From NCBI GenBank assembly GCA_002364615.1, contig DEYP01000004.1, positions 1 through 64,000 on the forward strand: a stretch of DNA of 64,000 nucleotides, in the 5' to 3' direction. Under the pieces are notes generated by a model. It saw only the letters and a list, made by a program, of their open reading frames with translations. It was not told the DNA's origin and searched no databases. A program made the position numbers and the translations under genes. Of this stretch, positions 1 to 8,377 are shown piece after piece (the first letter of the stretch is position 1; the number at the start of each line of letters is the position of its first letter). Source of the stretch: Arsukibacterium sp. UBA3155 (GTDB lineage Bacteria > Pseudomonadota > Gammaproteobacteria > Enterobacterales > Alteromonadaceae).

Positions 1-33
1 TTTCAACGTACTTTAATTAAATCTTTAAAAATT

Positions 34-110
34 TGGTACGACTGAGTGGATTCGAACCACCGACCCCTCCCATGTCAAGGTAGTGCTCTAACCAGCTGAG
101 CTAAGGACGC
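34..110 (-). tRNA. tRNA-Val (anticodon GAC), structurally degenerate
   Basis: Read on the minus strand this has the D arm (GCTC/GAGC), a 7-base anticodon loop TTGACAT with anticodon GAC, a T arm GGTGG-TTCGAAT-CCACT and an encoded CCA end. The acceptor stem is poor: 5' GCGTCCT faces 3' CAGTCGT, giving mismatches at 4:69, 6:67 and 7:66 and a G-U at 1:72. The anticodon stem (CTACC/GGGAG) has an A-G mismatch at 29:41 and a U-A pair at 28:42 where Escherichia coli tRNA-Val(GAC) has C-G. It is either a pseudo-tRNA, an attachment-site remnant or a very divergent copy. The tRNA identity is clear; function is doubtful. Confidence 0.75.
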
Positions 111-375
111 ACACTTTGGTTGCTAGCCTATCTGGTGAGATGGCTGACAACGGCGGCTATGTTATTGTGCCGCAGTGGCAATGGCAAGTGTTTTTGTTGT
201 TTCAATTGACGTTTGGCTGAATTTTAGCCGGCCTGGGCGAAGTTAACCGCAACTGGGCCGGTTTTGGTCGTTTCTTTGGCGGTGCAGCTGCCCGCTTTTA
301 TGCCAGCTTGTGATAAGTTTGCCGCACTCGTAAAAAAAGCTGTCGTATTTACCTGATAAGGTTTCTGAGGGGTTT

Positions 376-3276
376 ATGTTGAATACCATTCGCGGCGTCA
401 GCCGCATCGCCGGTTGTTTATTGTTGGCGTTTGCCAGTGTGGCGTGCGTTAACCACGTTAGTAACACCTCAACCGCCACTGCACCCGCTTCTGCCGTTAT
501 TCAGCCAAGTACGGTAGCTACCTCAGGGTTAAAGCCGTTGGCGCTGACCGATATTATGAAGTTTCGGGAAATTAAAGCGCGCCAACTTAGCGAAAATCAG
601 CAGTTTATGGTGTATACCGCTGCGCCTGATTTTGGCGACAGCAGCGGCTATGTGGTGAACCTGATTAATAATCAGCAAATTAGTGTGGAACGGGGCGACA
701 ATGGCGAGCTTAATGCCGATGGCAGTTTTGCGTTGTTCCGCCAGCGCGCCCCGTTGTTAGCGCGGGAGCAGGCAGCAGATAAAAAAGCGCGTGAGGCGCT
801 GGCGCAAAATGCGGTGCTGGTAAACACTAGCACGGGTGAGCAGCAGGTTATGGCTAATGTTGAGCGCTTTGCTTTTACTGGCGATGGCCATTATGCGTTG
901 TTACTGCAGCGTAAAAGTGACCCCAAAGCCACTAGCCAACAGTTACAGGCATTACACCTGACCAGCGGTAAGTTACACACTCTGGCCGAGGTTACTGATT
1001 TTAGCGTAGCGGACAAAGGCGGTTTGGTCGCATTTATCAGCCAGCAGCCACAGCAGCAAGACCCTAAGCCAGCTGAGCGCCAAACTGATAGCAAGCAAGC
1101 AGATAAAAAACAAGACACTCAGCCAGCGTTACAGCAACTGCAGGTATGGGATAGTGCTAAGGCAGCTACCTATACCGTGCTGGCTTATGCAGAGCACAAA
1201 CTACAACACATTAAGTTTAACCCAGATGGCAACCAGTTAGTGGTCTTGGCGGGGCCTGATGACACGCAGTTAACAGCTACCAGGCAGGCTGAAGCCGCGC
1301 AGCAGCTATGGCTTTGGTCACAGGGAGATGACAGCGCGCAGCCGCTTAATACTCAGCGCACAGGTTGGCTGCTAAGCGAGCAGTATGTGCCGCGTTGGAG
1401 CGAAGATGGCAAGCGGCTATTTATCGGTCACCGGCCTGATATGGGTAATACGCCAGAGAACACTGAACCGCCGCAAAGCGAAGCTGAGCTGTATAACGTG
1501 GAGCGTTTACTGGCCGACCGGCGCTTACAGGTATGGCATGGCGATGATGCGCGGATTAACAGCCAGCAAAAAGCCGAATATAAACAGGCACTAAAACGTA
1601 CTGCCCCTGCGGTAATATGGCTTGATACCCGGAAGATGGTGGCGTTAAGTGATGATATTGAAGATCAGCTACGCGTTACTGAACATACAGAAGCGCAACT
1701 GATAAGTAATGGCCGGCCATACTTACAACAACTTAGCTGGAATGGCCGTTTGCATGATATCTGGCATGTTAATTTGCGCAGCGGCAAGCGCCAGCAGGTG
1801 TTTACGGCGAATCGCAGCCACGAGTCGGCACATTTATCGCCCACAGGCCGTTATGTCGTGTATCTGCAAGATGAGCAGTATCAGTTATTTGACAGCGAAA
1901 CCGGCACAACCGCAACCTTGGCTGCCGATGCGCCGGTGTCCTGGGTCGATGAGCAAAACGATCGGCCAGTAGCCGCCGAAAGTTATGGGGTTGTCGGCTG
2001 GTTGGCCGATGAGTCAGCAGTGCTGGTTTACGACCGGTTTGATATCTGGGCCCTGAGCCGTAGTGACGGCATGCACAAGTTGACGGACGGTCGCGCAGCA
2101 TCAGAGCAATACCGCTTGCAGCAAAAAGATGATGCGCTGGCAATCGACCCGGCAGCCGCCCAATTACTGCGGATGTATAACGAAGATTCCAAGCAATATG
2201 GTTTTGCCCGGCTTACCATATCCGCTGATGCCACCAGCGGCGCGCTTACCGTATTACTGCAAGGCAAAAAACGCTATGACGTTGTTGAAACACTGGATGA
2301 TTTCAGTGACGCTAAGCCATATTACTTGTTTACCGAACAGAGCTTTCGCCAGTTTCCTGATTTATGGCTGGCCACTGCAGATTTCAGCGAGCGGCGCCAG
2401 CTGACCCATGTTAATCCGCAACAGGCTGAGTTTATCTGGGGTGATAGTCATTTAATTGAATGGACCAGCACCAGCGGCGAGCCGTTGCAGGGGGTACTGC
2501 TAACCCCGGATGGCTATGATCCGGCCAGAAAGTACCCGGTAGTGGTGTACTACTATGAAAAATTCTCGCAGCGCTTGCATCATTATAACCAAATGAAGGT
2601 TAATCACCGGCCTAACTTCCCGTATTACCTGGGGCAGGATTATCTGGTGTTTCTGCCCGACATTCACTTTCGCCCCGCAGCGCCCGGCCCCAGTGCCACT
2701 GAATCCCTGGTGCCCGGCCTGCAGAAATTAATTGATATGGGGGTTGCCGATCCCCAGGCTATTGGCTTACATGGCCATAGCTGGTCCGGTTATCAGACCG
2801 CGTTTGTGGTGACTGAAACCGATATGTTTGCCGCGGCAGTATCAGGTGCGCCGGTGGCAAACATGACCAGTGCCTATAGCGGAATTCGCTGGCAGAGTGG
2901 CTTGGCCCGCCAGTTTCAGTATGAAACCGGCCAAAGCCGGCTGGGCATGTCAATGTATGATGATTTAAAGCCATATATTGATAATTCACCGGTGTTCTTT
3001 GCCGATAAAATTAACACCCCGATGTTGATCCAGTTTGGTGACGATGATGGCGCGGTACCCTGGGAGCAGGGTATTGAATACTATCTGGCGCTGCGCCGCC
3101 TCGGTAAAGACGTGGTGATGCTGCAGTATGAAGATGAGCCACATCATCTGCAGCGCTATGCCAATAAGCTGGATTACAGCATTAAAATGCGCGAGTTTTT
3201 TGATCACTATTTAAAAGGCGCACCGCCACCACAGTGGTGGGTTGACGGCATGCCGTATCAGCAATATAAAAAATAA
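376..3276 (+). CDS. S9 family prolyl oligopeptidase-like peptidase, lipoprotein
   Basis: A 966-residue protein with an N-terminal lipoprotein signal (lipobox ending ASVAC at about residue 24), a long beta-propeller-like region and a C-terminal alpha/beta hydrolase peptidase domain. The triad is visible: Ser802 in GHSWSG, Asp891 in GDDDGAVP and His923 in EDEPHH. The usual S9 GxSxGG motif reads GHSWSG, so the second glycine is Ser804. A Gln/Lys-rich low-complexity insert lies at about residues 222-255. It probably cleaves short peptides while anchored to a membrane in the envelope. The ATG at 376 follows a GAGGGG ribosome site. It is a single gene, facing the DUF3080 gene; a short hairpin (3316-3332) lies between the two stops. 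The substrate is unknown. Confidence 0.85.
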   Translation: MLNTIRGVSRIAGCLLLAFASVACVNHVSNTSTATAPASAVIQPSTVATSGLKPLALTDIMKFREIKARQLSENQQFMVYTAAPDFGDSSGYVVNLINNQQISVERGDNGELNADGSFALFRQRAPLLAREQAADKKAREALAQNAVLVNTSTGEQQVMANVERFAFTGDGHYALLLQRKSDPKATSQQLQALHLTSGKLHTLAEVTDFSVADKGGLVAFISQQPQQQDPKPAERQTDSKQADKKQDTQPALQQLQVWDSAKAATYTVLAYAEHKLQHIKFNPDGNQLVVLAGPDDTQLTATRQAEAAQQLWLWSQGDDSAQPLNTQRTGWLLSEQYVPRWSEDGKRLFIGHRPDMGNTPENTEPPQSEAELYNVERLLADRRLQVWHGDDARINSQQKAEYKQALKRTAPAVIWLDTRKMVALSDDIEDQLRVTEHTEAQLISNGRPYLQQLSWNGRLHDIWHVNLRSGKRQQVFTANRSHESAHLSPTGRYVVYLQDEQYQLFDSETGTTATLAADAPVSWVDEQNDRPVAAESYGVVGWLADESAVLVYDRFDIWALSRSDGMHKLTDGRAASEQYRLQQKDDALAIDPAAAQLLRMYNEDSKQYGFARLTISADATSGALTVLLQGKKRYDVVETLDDFSDAKPYYLFTEQSFRQFPDLWLATADFSERRQLTHVNPQQAEFIWGDSHLIEWTSTSGEPLQGVLLTPDGYDPARKYPVVVYYYEKFSQRLHHYNQMKVNHRPNFPYYLGQDYLVFLPDIHFRPAAPGPSATESLVPGLQKLIDMGVADPQAIGLHGHSWSGYQTAFVVTETDMFAAAVSGAPVANMTSAYSGIRWQSGLARQFQYETGQSRLGMSMYDDLKPYIDNSPVFFADKINTPMLIQFGDDDGAVPWEQGIEYYLALRRLGKDVVMLQYEDEPHHLQRYANKLDYSIKMREFFDHYLKGAPPPQWWVDGMPYQQYKK

Positions 3277-3331
3277 CGGACACTCTCCCGCACTGTGGGT
3301 GAATGCTTGCTAAGGGCACGCTAATAGCGTG

Positions 3332-4351
3332 CTAAGCACCTGGGGTAAGATTAACCGGGCACTGCTTGTTTAACTGCTGCCACCAGTTCACGTGCAGTAT
3401 TAACTGTTGCTGCAGTTGTGCTGCAGGTTGCTGGTAACGTTGTTTCAGCGCCGGGAAAAGCGGAGTATCGCGATATAACTGGGCAATCAGTGGCCAGCTT
3501 TCATCATTAAAACGGCGCAGCTCTGCCAGGTGAGCCTGCACGTTTGCAATAAAGAACTTACTGAATACGGTGCTTAAAATCGTCAATTGCTGGGTGTTAC
3601 GTCCGTTCTGACATAAGCTTGCGGGGGCAATGGCAAGCAATTGCGGATTAACCTGCTCGAACCAGGCGGCACTGAAACGCAGGCTGTTTTGTAAGCGGGC
3701 TAAAAAGTCATGCTGATGCAATATCGCCAGGCTTTGTTCGATATCAACCTCTGCAGCGTGTTGCCAGGCCTTAGCGTGGATATGTTGCTGGAGATTAAGC
3801 AGATTTTTCAGTGCGCCAGTGCTTTCAATAAAGCCGTTGGTCTGAGCAGGTATTAAGCGTTTACTGCTGCTATGCCATTGCTGGCGCAGCGTATCATCGG
3901 TGAGCAGCATATTATGATAAGCCAGCACAGCGCTCTGCTCTTTTTGAGCACGCCAGTCGCTGATTTGTTGCTGTAAGGTCTCGCTTAGTTGCTGCTCTTG
4001 GCAGTGTTGCAGCCGGGCGAGTAACCGCAACTCATAATTAAGCTGTTTACTGGGTTGAAATACCCGGCCTAAACCGCTGTTGCGCTCACCGACTAGCTGA
4101 TCCAGGCCACATTCCCGGCTGGCCCAGGCATCCGTTAAGTCCATTCGGATGTCAGGCAGCGGCTGTTTCAGTTCACTGGGGCGCGGTAAGGTGTCAGGTG
4201 ATACAGCCTGAACGCTGATATTTTCAAGCTGCAGCACCCGGTTTAAGCGCTGCTGATAGTCGGTTAGTGTTGCTTTACTATCGGGCTCAGCACAGCCGCT
4301 AAGGGCTAGCAGTACCCCCATCAGTATCGATACCGGCATGCCGTATTTCAT
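3332..4351 (-). CDS. DUF3080 family lipoprotein
   Basis: A 339-residue protein with a lipoprotein signal peptide (lipobox LSGC at about residue 20) followed by a soluble, largely helical, Gln/Leu-rich domain that resembles the DUF3080 family. This family is known from Vibrio, Shewanella and relatives and has no assigned function. The start codon at 4351 follows AAAAGGATCGATC, a good ribosome site. It overlaps the 3' end of norM by 53 bases in another frame, so the two are almost certainly co-transcribed, and the link to a MATE efflux pump may hint at an envelope role. The family call is from memory of sequence and context. Confidence 0.7.
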   Translation of the reverse strand: MKYGMPVSILMGVLLALSGCAEPDSKATLTDYQQRLNRVLQLENISVQAVSPDTLPRPSELKQPLPDIRMDLTDAWASRECGLDQLVGERNSGLGRVFQPSKQLNYELRLLARLQHCQEQQLSETLQQQISDWRAQKEQSAVLAYHNMLLTDDTLRQQWHSSSKRLIPAQTNGFIESTGALKNLLNLQQHIHAKAWQHAAEVDIEQSLAILHQHDFLARLQNSLRFSAAWFEQVNPQLLAIAPASLCQNGRNTQQLTILSTVFSKFFIANVQAHLAELRRFNDESWPLIAQLYRDTPLFPALKQRYQQPAAQLQQQLILHVNWWQQLNKQCPVNLTPGA

Positions 4352-5696
4352 GATCGATCCTTTTAATATGTTTGCGTAATATCACGGCCAGCATAATGGC
4401 TGCGGTACTCAGGCCAATAATAATACCTATCCAGAAACCATGGGCACCCATAGGCGCAACCAGCCAGTCAGTTAAGCCTAATACGGCGCCCAGGCCAAAT
4501 CCGATTGGCCAGTAAGCAAACAGGGTAATGTAAAACACCGGCTTGGTAATTTTCATGCCGCGCAGCGCACAGGCTGATACCACCTGAATGGCGTCGGACA
4601 GTTGATAAAAGCAGGCCAGAATTAACAGCGAGCTAGCCATTGCTATTACCTCTGGGTTAGTGGAGTACAAGGACGCCACATATGTGCGCATAAAGTAGGT
4701 AAAACTGGCGATAAAAAATGACATAAATACGGCCATACATAACGCGGTCATAATGGCTTTTTTCAACTCTTTATTATTTTGCTGGCCGACTAAATGCCCC
4801 ACCCGGATGGTGGTAGCCAAACCAAAACTAAGCGGTAGCATAAACACCAATGCGCTGTAGTTATTGGCTACCTGATGGCCGGCAACAACTATTGGCCCTA
4901 AATGCACAATGGCCAGTGGAATACAGGCGAACAGCGTTACTTCGAAAAAGATAGAAAAGGCGATAGGGGTGCCCAGGCAGACGATGGTCCAGATGTCCTT
5001 CAGGTTAGCACTTAACTGTTTTGGCCAGTTACGATATGGCCGGGTGGTGCGGCTGTACCAGCCGTAAATCAGCATAGCGCCAAACATTGCCAGAAACACC
5101 AGGCTGGTGGCGATACCGCAACCTGCACCGCCTAGCGCCGGCATACCTAATTTGCCGTAAATAAAAATATAATTGGCCGGAATATTGACCAGAATACCGA
5201 CAAAACTGATCCACATACTGGCTTTGGTATTACCTATGCCTTCAAATAAGTTTCGAATAACAATATAACCAGCGGCAGGAAATAACCCCCAACTGACGTA
5301 GTACAGGTATTGCAGGGTTTTATCGCGAAGAACAGGCTCCATATTCAGCATGTTGATGGGAATATCGGCAAATAACATCAGGATGAACAATAAGCCAGCG
5401 AGCAGCATTCCCAGGTACAGGCTTTGCAAGGTAAAATGACTAACCGGTTCGGTTTGCTTGCTGCCATAATACTGGGCAACAATAGGGGTTAGCGCCAACA
5501 GTAAGCCCTGCAGGGTTAGTACCACAGGCAGCCATAAACCAGAAGCCACTGCCAGCGCCGCCATGTCGGTGGCACTGAAGCGCCCGGCCATCACGGTGTC
5601 GACAAAATACATCATGGTCTGGGTTAACTGGGCCAGCATAATGGGACCGGTCAGTTTTAACAGCGTTTTGGCTTCAAAGCGGGAAAAAGGTACCAT
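4299..5696 (-). CDS. norM: MATE family multidrug efflux transporter NorM
   Basis: An inner-membrane cation-coupled (Na+ or H+) drug antiporter of 465 residues with about twelve hydrophobic segments. NorM hallmarks are visible: FVDTVMAGRFSATDMAALA near the N terminus, LVNIPANYIFIYGKLGMP, and PMGAHGFWIGIIIGLS near the C terminus. I place the start at 5696 (MVPFSRFEAKTLLKL), which aligns with the start of Escherichia coli NorM. An upstream in-frame ATG at 5732 would add 12 unconserved residues and run close to the divergent ribE start. The gene is divergent from ribE with only 56 bases between the starts, and its end overlaps the DUF3080 gene. Confidence 0.92.
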   Translation of the reverse strand: MVPFSRFEAKTLLKLTGPIMLAQLTQTMMYFVDTVMAGRFSATDMAALAVASGLWLPVVLTLQGLLLALTPIVAQYYGSKQTEPVSHFTLQSLYLGMLLAGLLFILMLFADIPINMLNMEPVLRDKTLQYLYYVSWGLFPAAGYIVIRNLFEGIGNTKASMWISFVGILVNIPANYIFIYGKLGMPALGGAGCGIATSLVFLAMFGAMLIYGWYSRTTRPYRNWPKQLSANLKDIWTIVCLGTPIAFSIFFEVTLFACIPLAIVHLGPIVVAGHQVANNYSALVFMLPLSFGLATTIRVGHLVGQQNNKELKKAIMTALCMAVFMSFFIASFTYFMRTYVASLYSTNPEVIAMASSLLILACFYQLSDAIQVVSACALRGMKITKPVFYITLFAYWPIGFGLGAVLGLTDWLVAPMGAHGFWIGIIIGLSTAAIMLAVILRKHIKRIDHEIRHAGIDTDGGTASP

Positions 5697-5752
5697 GCGC
5701 CATCTTTCAGGTTGGTAGGCAATGGCGCGCAATTTAACACAACTGAGGTTTT

Positions 5753-6400
5753 ATGTTTACCGGAATAGTTCAAACAACCGCGCAAGTGCGCGAAATTCGC
5801 GACGAAGGGCTGTTACGCCGCCTGACATTAACCGTACCGCCCGCTAATTTGCAAGCATTAGAGCGTGGCGCCAGTATTGCCATTAACGGTGTGTGTTTAA
5901 CGGCTACCGAGTTTGACAGCAATGCCGGCTGGGTATGTTTTGATGTGATTGCCGAAACGCTGGACAAAACCAATCTGGGTAAGCTTGTCGTGGGTAGCAG
6001 GGTAAACCTGGAGCGGTCTTTAAGCTTTGGCAGTGAACTGGGTGGACATATTGTGTCTGGCCATATTCAAACTACGGCAACCTTAACCGAAGTAAAACGG
6101 GAGCAACATAAAGTCAGTATGCAGTTACAACTGGATCCGGGTTTTTTGCCTTATATACTGGCGAAAGGTTTTATTGCGGTAGAAGGCTGCAGTTTAACGG
6201 TAGGTGAGGTTACTGACCGTGGTTTTAGTTTGTATTTGATTCCGGAAACCCTGGCTGTGACCACTTTAGGTGACAAGCAAGAGGGCGATGTGGTTAATAT
6301 TGAGCTGGATCAGCAAACCCTGACCATTATTAAAACGGTTGAACGGGTCATGGCGCAGCGCTTTAATAGCGACGTCACTAAAACGGGCAATGCTCAGTAA
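5753..6400 (+). CDS. ribE: Riboflavin synthase alpha subunit
   Basis: Converts two molecules of 6,7-dimethyl-8-ribityllumazine into riboflavin plus a pyrimidinedione, the last step of riboflavin synthesis. The 215-residue protein begins with the family's MFTGIV and contains two tandem lumazine-binding barrels (about residues 1-97 and 98-200). The repeat features are INGVCLTATEF in the first and VEGCSLTVGEV in the second. A GAGG ribosome site lies 5 bases before the ATG. No FMN riboswitch fits in the 56-base upstream gap. The last codons overlap the convergent CPXCG gene by 7 bases. Confidence 0.95.
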   Translation: MFTGIVQTTAQVREIRDEGLLRRLTLTVPPANLQALERGASIAINGVCLTATEFDSNAGWVCFDVIAETLDKTNLGKLVVGSRVNLERSLSFGSELGGHIVSGHIQTTATLTEVKREQHKVSMQLQLDPGFLPYILAKGFIAVEGCSLTVGEVTDRGFSLYLIPETLAVTTLGDKQEGDVVNIELDQQTLTIIKTVERVMAQRFNSDVTKTGNAQ

Positions 6401-6594
6401 TACTGCTCGTCATCGGCATCGACAAATACCTGGACCCGGTGGTGCTGAATGTCTTTATGAACCTTTAAATGGATAGGATTGCAGCAATTGCTGCAATCCT
6501 CGATGTAATCCTGATCCTCATCGGTAACCTCTATATCAACATGCACCGGATGGCCACAAAACGGGCAACTGATGGTTCTGGTTAAAATACTCAT
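6394..6594 (-). CDS. CPXCG motif-containing cysteine-rich protein
   Basis: A 66-residue acidic protein with two cysteine pairs, CPFCG at about residues 10-14 and CSNCC at about 34-38, which together could bind one zinc or iron ion. It matches the small CPXCG cysteine-rich family found in many gammaproteobacteria, whose role is unknown. It is the last gene of a minus-strand run: the pteridine reductase gene ends 15 bases upstream of its start, and a purine-rich ribosome site (ATGGAGGCAG) overlaps that gap. Its 3' end overlaps ribE from the other strand. Confidence 0.85.
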   Translation of the reverse strand: MSILTRTISCPFCGHPVHVDIEVTDEDQDYIEDCSNCCNPIHLKVHKDIQHHRVQVFVDADDEQYY

Positions 6595-6609
6595 ACTGCC
6601 TCCATACTT

Positions 6610-7362
6610 TCAGGCTTTCTGCGCTGTGCCAAGGCTGCGGCCGCCGTCAACCGCGATAATCTGGCCACTGATATAAGGTGACTGCACTAAAAACAGTACC
6701 GTGCTGGCAATATCATCCGGGCTGCCGATGCGTTGTAGCGGTATCTGTTGCAAAATAGCCGCTTTGTCTGCCTCATCTAACGCCTGACTTGGCCACAAAA
6801 TGGCGCCCGGTGCGATACCATTGACTCTTATTGTAGGCGCTAATTCCCGTGCCAGCGATTTTGTCATCATTAATAATGCCGCTTTAGCCATGCAGTAAAT
6901 ACTGTGGTCCTGCAATGGTTGACTGGCATGAATATCAACCATATTGATAATACAGCCTTTATTTGCTGACAGGCTAGGTGCCAATGCCTGAGCTAAAAAG
7001 TAGGGCGCTTTAACATTACTGCCAAATAAATCATCCCAATGATCCAGGGTGGCACCCGACAGCGGCGTGGGATAAAAGCTCGAGGCATTATTGACCAGAA
7101 CATCCAGCCGGTTAAAGCAGTGCAGCGCATCGCTGGCCAATTGGGTTAATTGGTCATTGTCTAACAGATCGGCGTGCAATGTGCTGGCGCTGTTTGGCCG
7201 TTGCCGGTTAAGGCTGGCGGCCAGGTTACTGGCGTCAGATGCTGATTGGTTATAATGAATAATGACCCGGTAGCCTGCCTGATGCAGCTGACAGACAATG
7301 TGTTTGCCTAAACGTTTGGCACTGCCGGTAACCAGGGCTACCGGGGAGTCTGAGTGGGGCAT
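6610..7362 (-). CDS. Pteridine reductase, short-chain dehydrogenase
   Basis: An NADPH-dependent short-chain dehydrogenase of 250 residues. The cofactor site TGSAKRLGK is at about residues 12-20, the structural NNAS motif at about 90-93, and the catalytic Tyr-Lys pair in YCMAK at about 155-159. The arginine after the TG turn points to NADP(H) and resembles pteridine reductases (PTR1/FolM type), which reduce dihydropterins. It lies 9 bases downstream of the fructosamine kinase gene and is surely in the same transcript. The exact pterin substrate is an inference; assignment to the SDR family is certain. Confidence 0.82.
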   Translation of the reverse strand: MPHSDSPVALVTGSAKRLGKHIVCQLHQAGYRVIIHYNQSASDASNLAASLNRQRPNSASTLHADLLDNDQLTQLASDALHCFNRLDVLVNNASSFYPTPLSGATLDHWDDLFGSNVKAPYFLAQALAPSLSANKGCIINMVDIHASQPLQDHSIYCMAKAALLMMTKSLARELAPTIRVNGIAPGAILWPSQALDEADKAAILQQIPLQRIGSPDDIASTVLFLVQSPYISGQIIAVDGGRSLGTAQKA

Positions 7363-7371
7363 AAAGCTGTC

Positions 7372-8232
7372 CTAGTAAAATTGCTGTTTAATCATCTCCT
7401 GTGCTTGTACCAGAAAAGTACCGCGAAACAAATATGCATGATTCAGTATATGGTACAAATTATACAGTTCTTTGCGTTGTTCAAAGCCGTCCGGCAGTTT
7501 ATTAAACTGCTGGTAACTCTGATAAAAAGCTTCAGGAAAGCGGCCAAACAGCCCTGTGAACGCGACATCGGTTTCCTGATCGCCGTAATAACAGGCCGGG
7601 TCGTAAATGACTGGCGAGCCAGAGAGAAAACCAACATTGCCGCGCCATAAGTCACCGTGCAGCAAACTTGGCGCCGGTTGATGATGGGTTAAACGCTGAC
7701 GGCACTGTTCGACCAGATAGTCGATGTTACCAAAACCAAAGCCCTGCTCCAGCAGTAATTGCAATTGCCAGCCCAGGCGCTGCTCTGAAAAAAAGCTGCT
7801 CCAGTTGCTTTGCCACTTGTTAGGCTGAGGGGTACGGCCAATAACATTGTCCCAGTCAAAACCAAACATGGCTTGCTCATGTTGTTGGTGCAGTAAGGCT
7901 AATTGCTTACCTAATTGCTGCCAGCCGCTGCCGCTTTCTTTTACCAGAGGCAGATATTCCAGCACTAAAAAGGCTTTATCAAGGGTCTGGCCGTAGCAGA
8001 TTACTTCGGGAACCCGGATACAATGATGCTGGCGCAAGGTCCGTAGGCCTAATGCTTCAGTTTCAAAATGCTCTAACTGCTCACGCTGATTAATTTTCAC
8101 GAAAAAGTGGCGCTCGTTACCGCTGATTTTAAACGCCAGATTAATATCTCCACCGGTAAGCTGGGTTTTATCTTCAACCTTAAAGTCAGTATCCAGCTCA
8201 GTATTTATGCTATCTGCAATCGCCTGCCACAT
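7372..8232 (-). CDS. Fructosamine kinase family protein (YniA-like)
   Basis: A 286-residue kinase of the fructosamine / ketosamine-3-kinase family, which phosphorylates sugars attached to protein amines so that the adduct decomposes (protein deglycation). The aminoglycoside-kinase-like fold shows the catalytic loop HGDLWRGNV at about residues 189-197 and the metal-binding DPA at about 208-210. The N terminus has LTGGDINLAFKI in place of a P-loop. It is the first gene of the three-gene minus-strand operon with the pteridine reductase and the CPXCG protein, and is divergent from the chemoreceptor gene (145-base gap). Whether it acts on protein or on small metabolites is not shown. Confidence 0.88.
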   Translation of the reverse strand: MWQAIADSINTELDTDFKVEDKTQLTGGDINLAFKISGNERHFFVKINQREQLEHFETEALGLRTLRQHHCIRVPEVICYGQTLDKAFLVLEYLPLVKESGSGWQQLGKQLALLHQQHEQAMFGFDWDNVIGRTPQPNKWQSNWSSFFSEQRLGWQLQLLLEQGFGFGNIDYLVEQCRQRLTHHQPAPSLLHGDLWRGNVGFLSGSPVIYDPACYYGDQETDVAFTGLFGRFPEAFYQSYQQFNKLPDGFEQRKELYNLYHILNHAYLFRGTFLVQAQEMIKQQFY

Positions 8233-8377
8233 CGTTTTCTCCCTGTTCCGTGCTAAATTAATTATGGCTGATAAACTGGAAAGATCACTGATCTTTAATT
8301 ACCTTTGATGACGTAAATCAACTAATGTTATATCGAACCTGCTAAAGTGAATATTATCCCTTCCGCCTGGAGTAGTG

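Noticed and set aside
5697-5752. FMN riboswitch upstream of ribE
   Set aside because: The gap to the divergent norM is only 56 bases, too short for the element.
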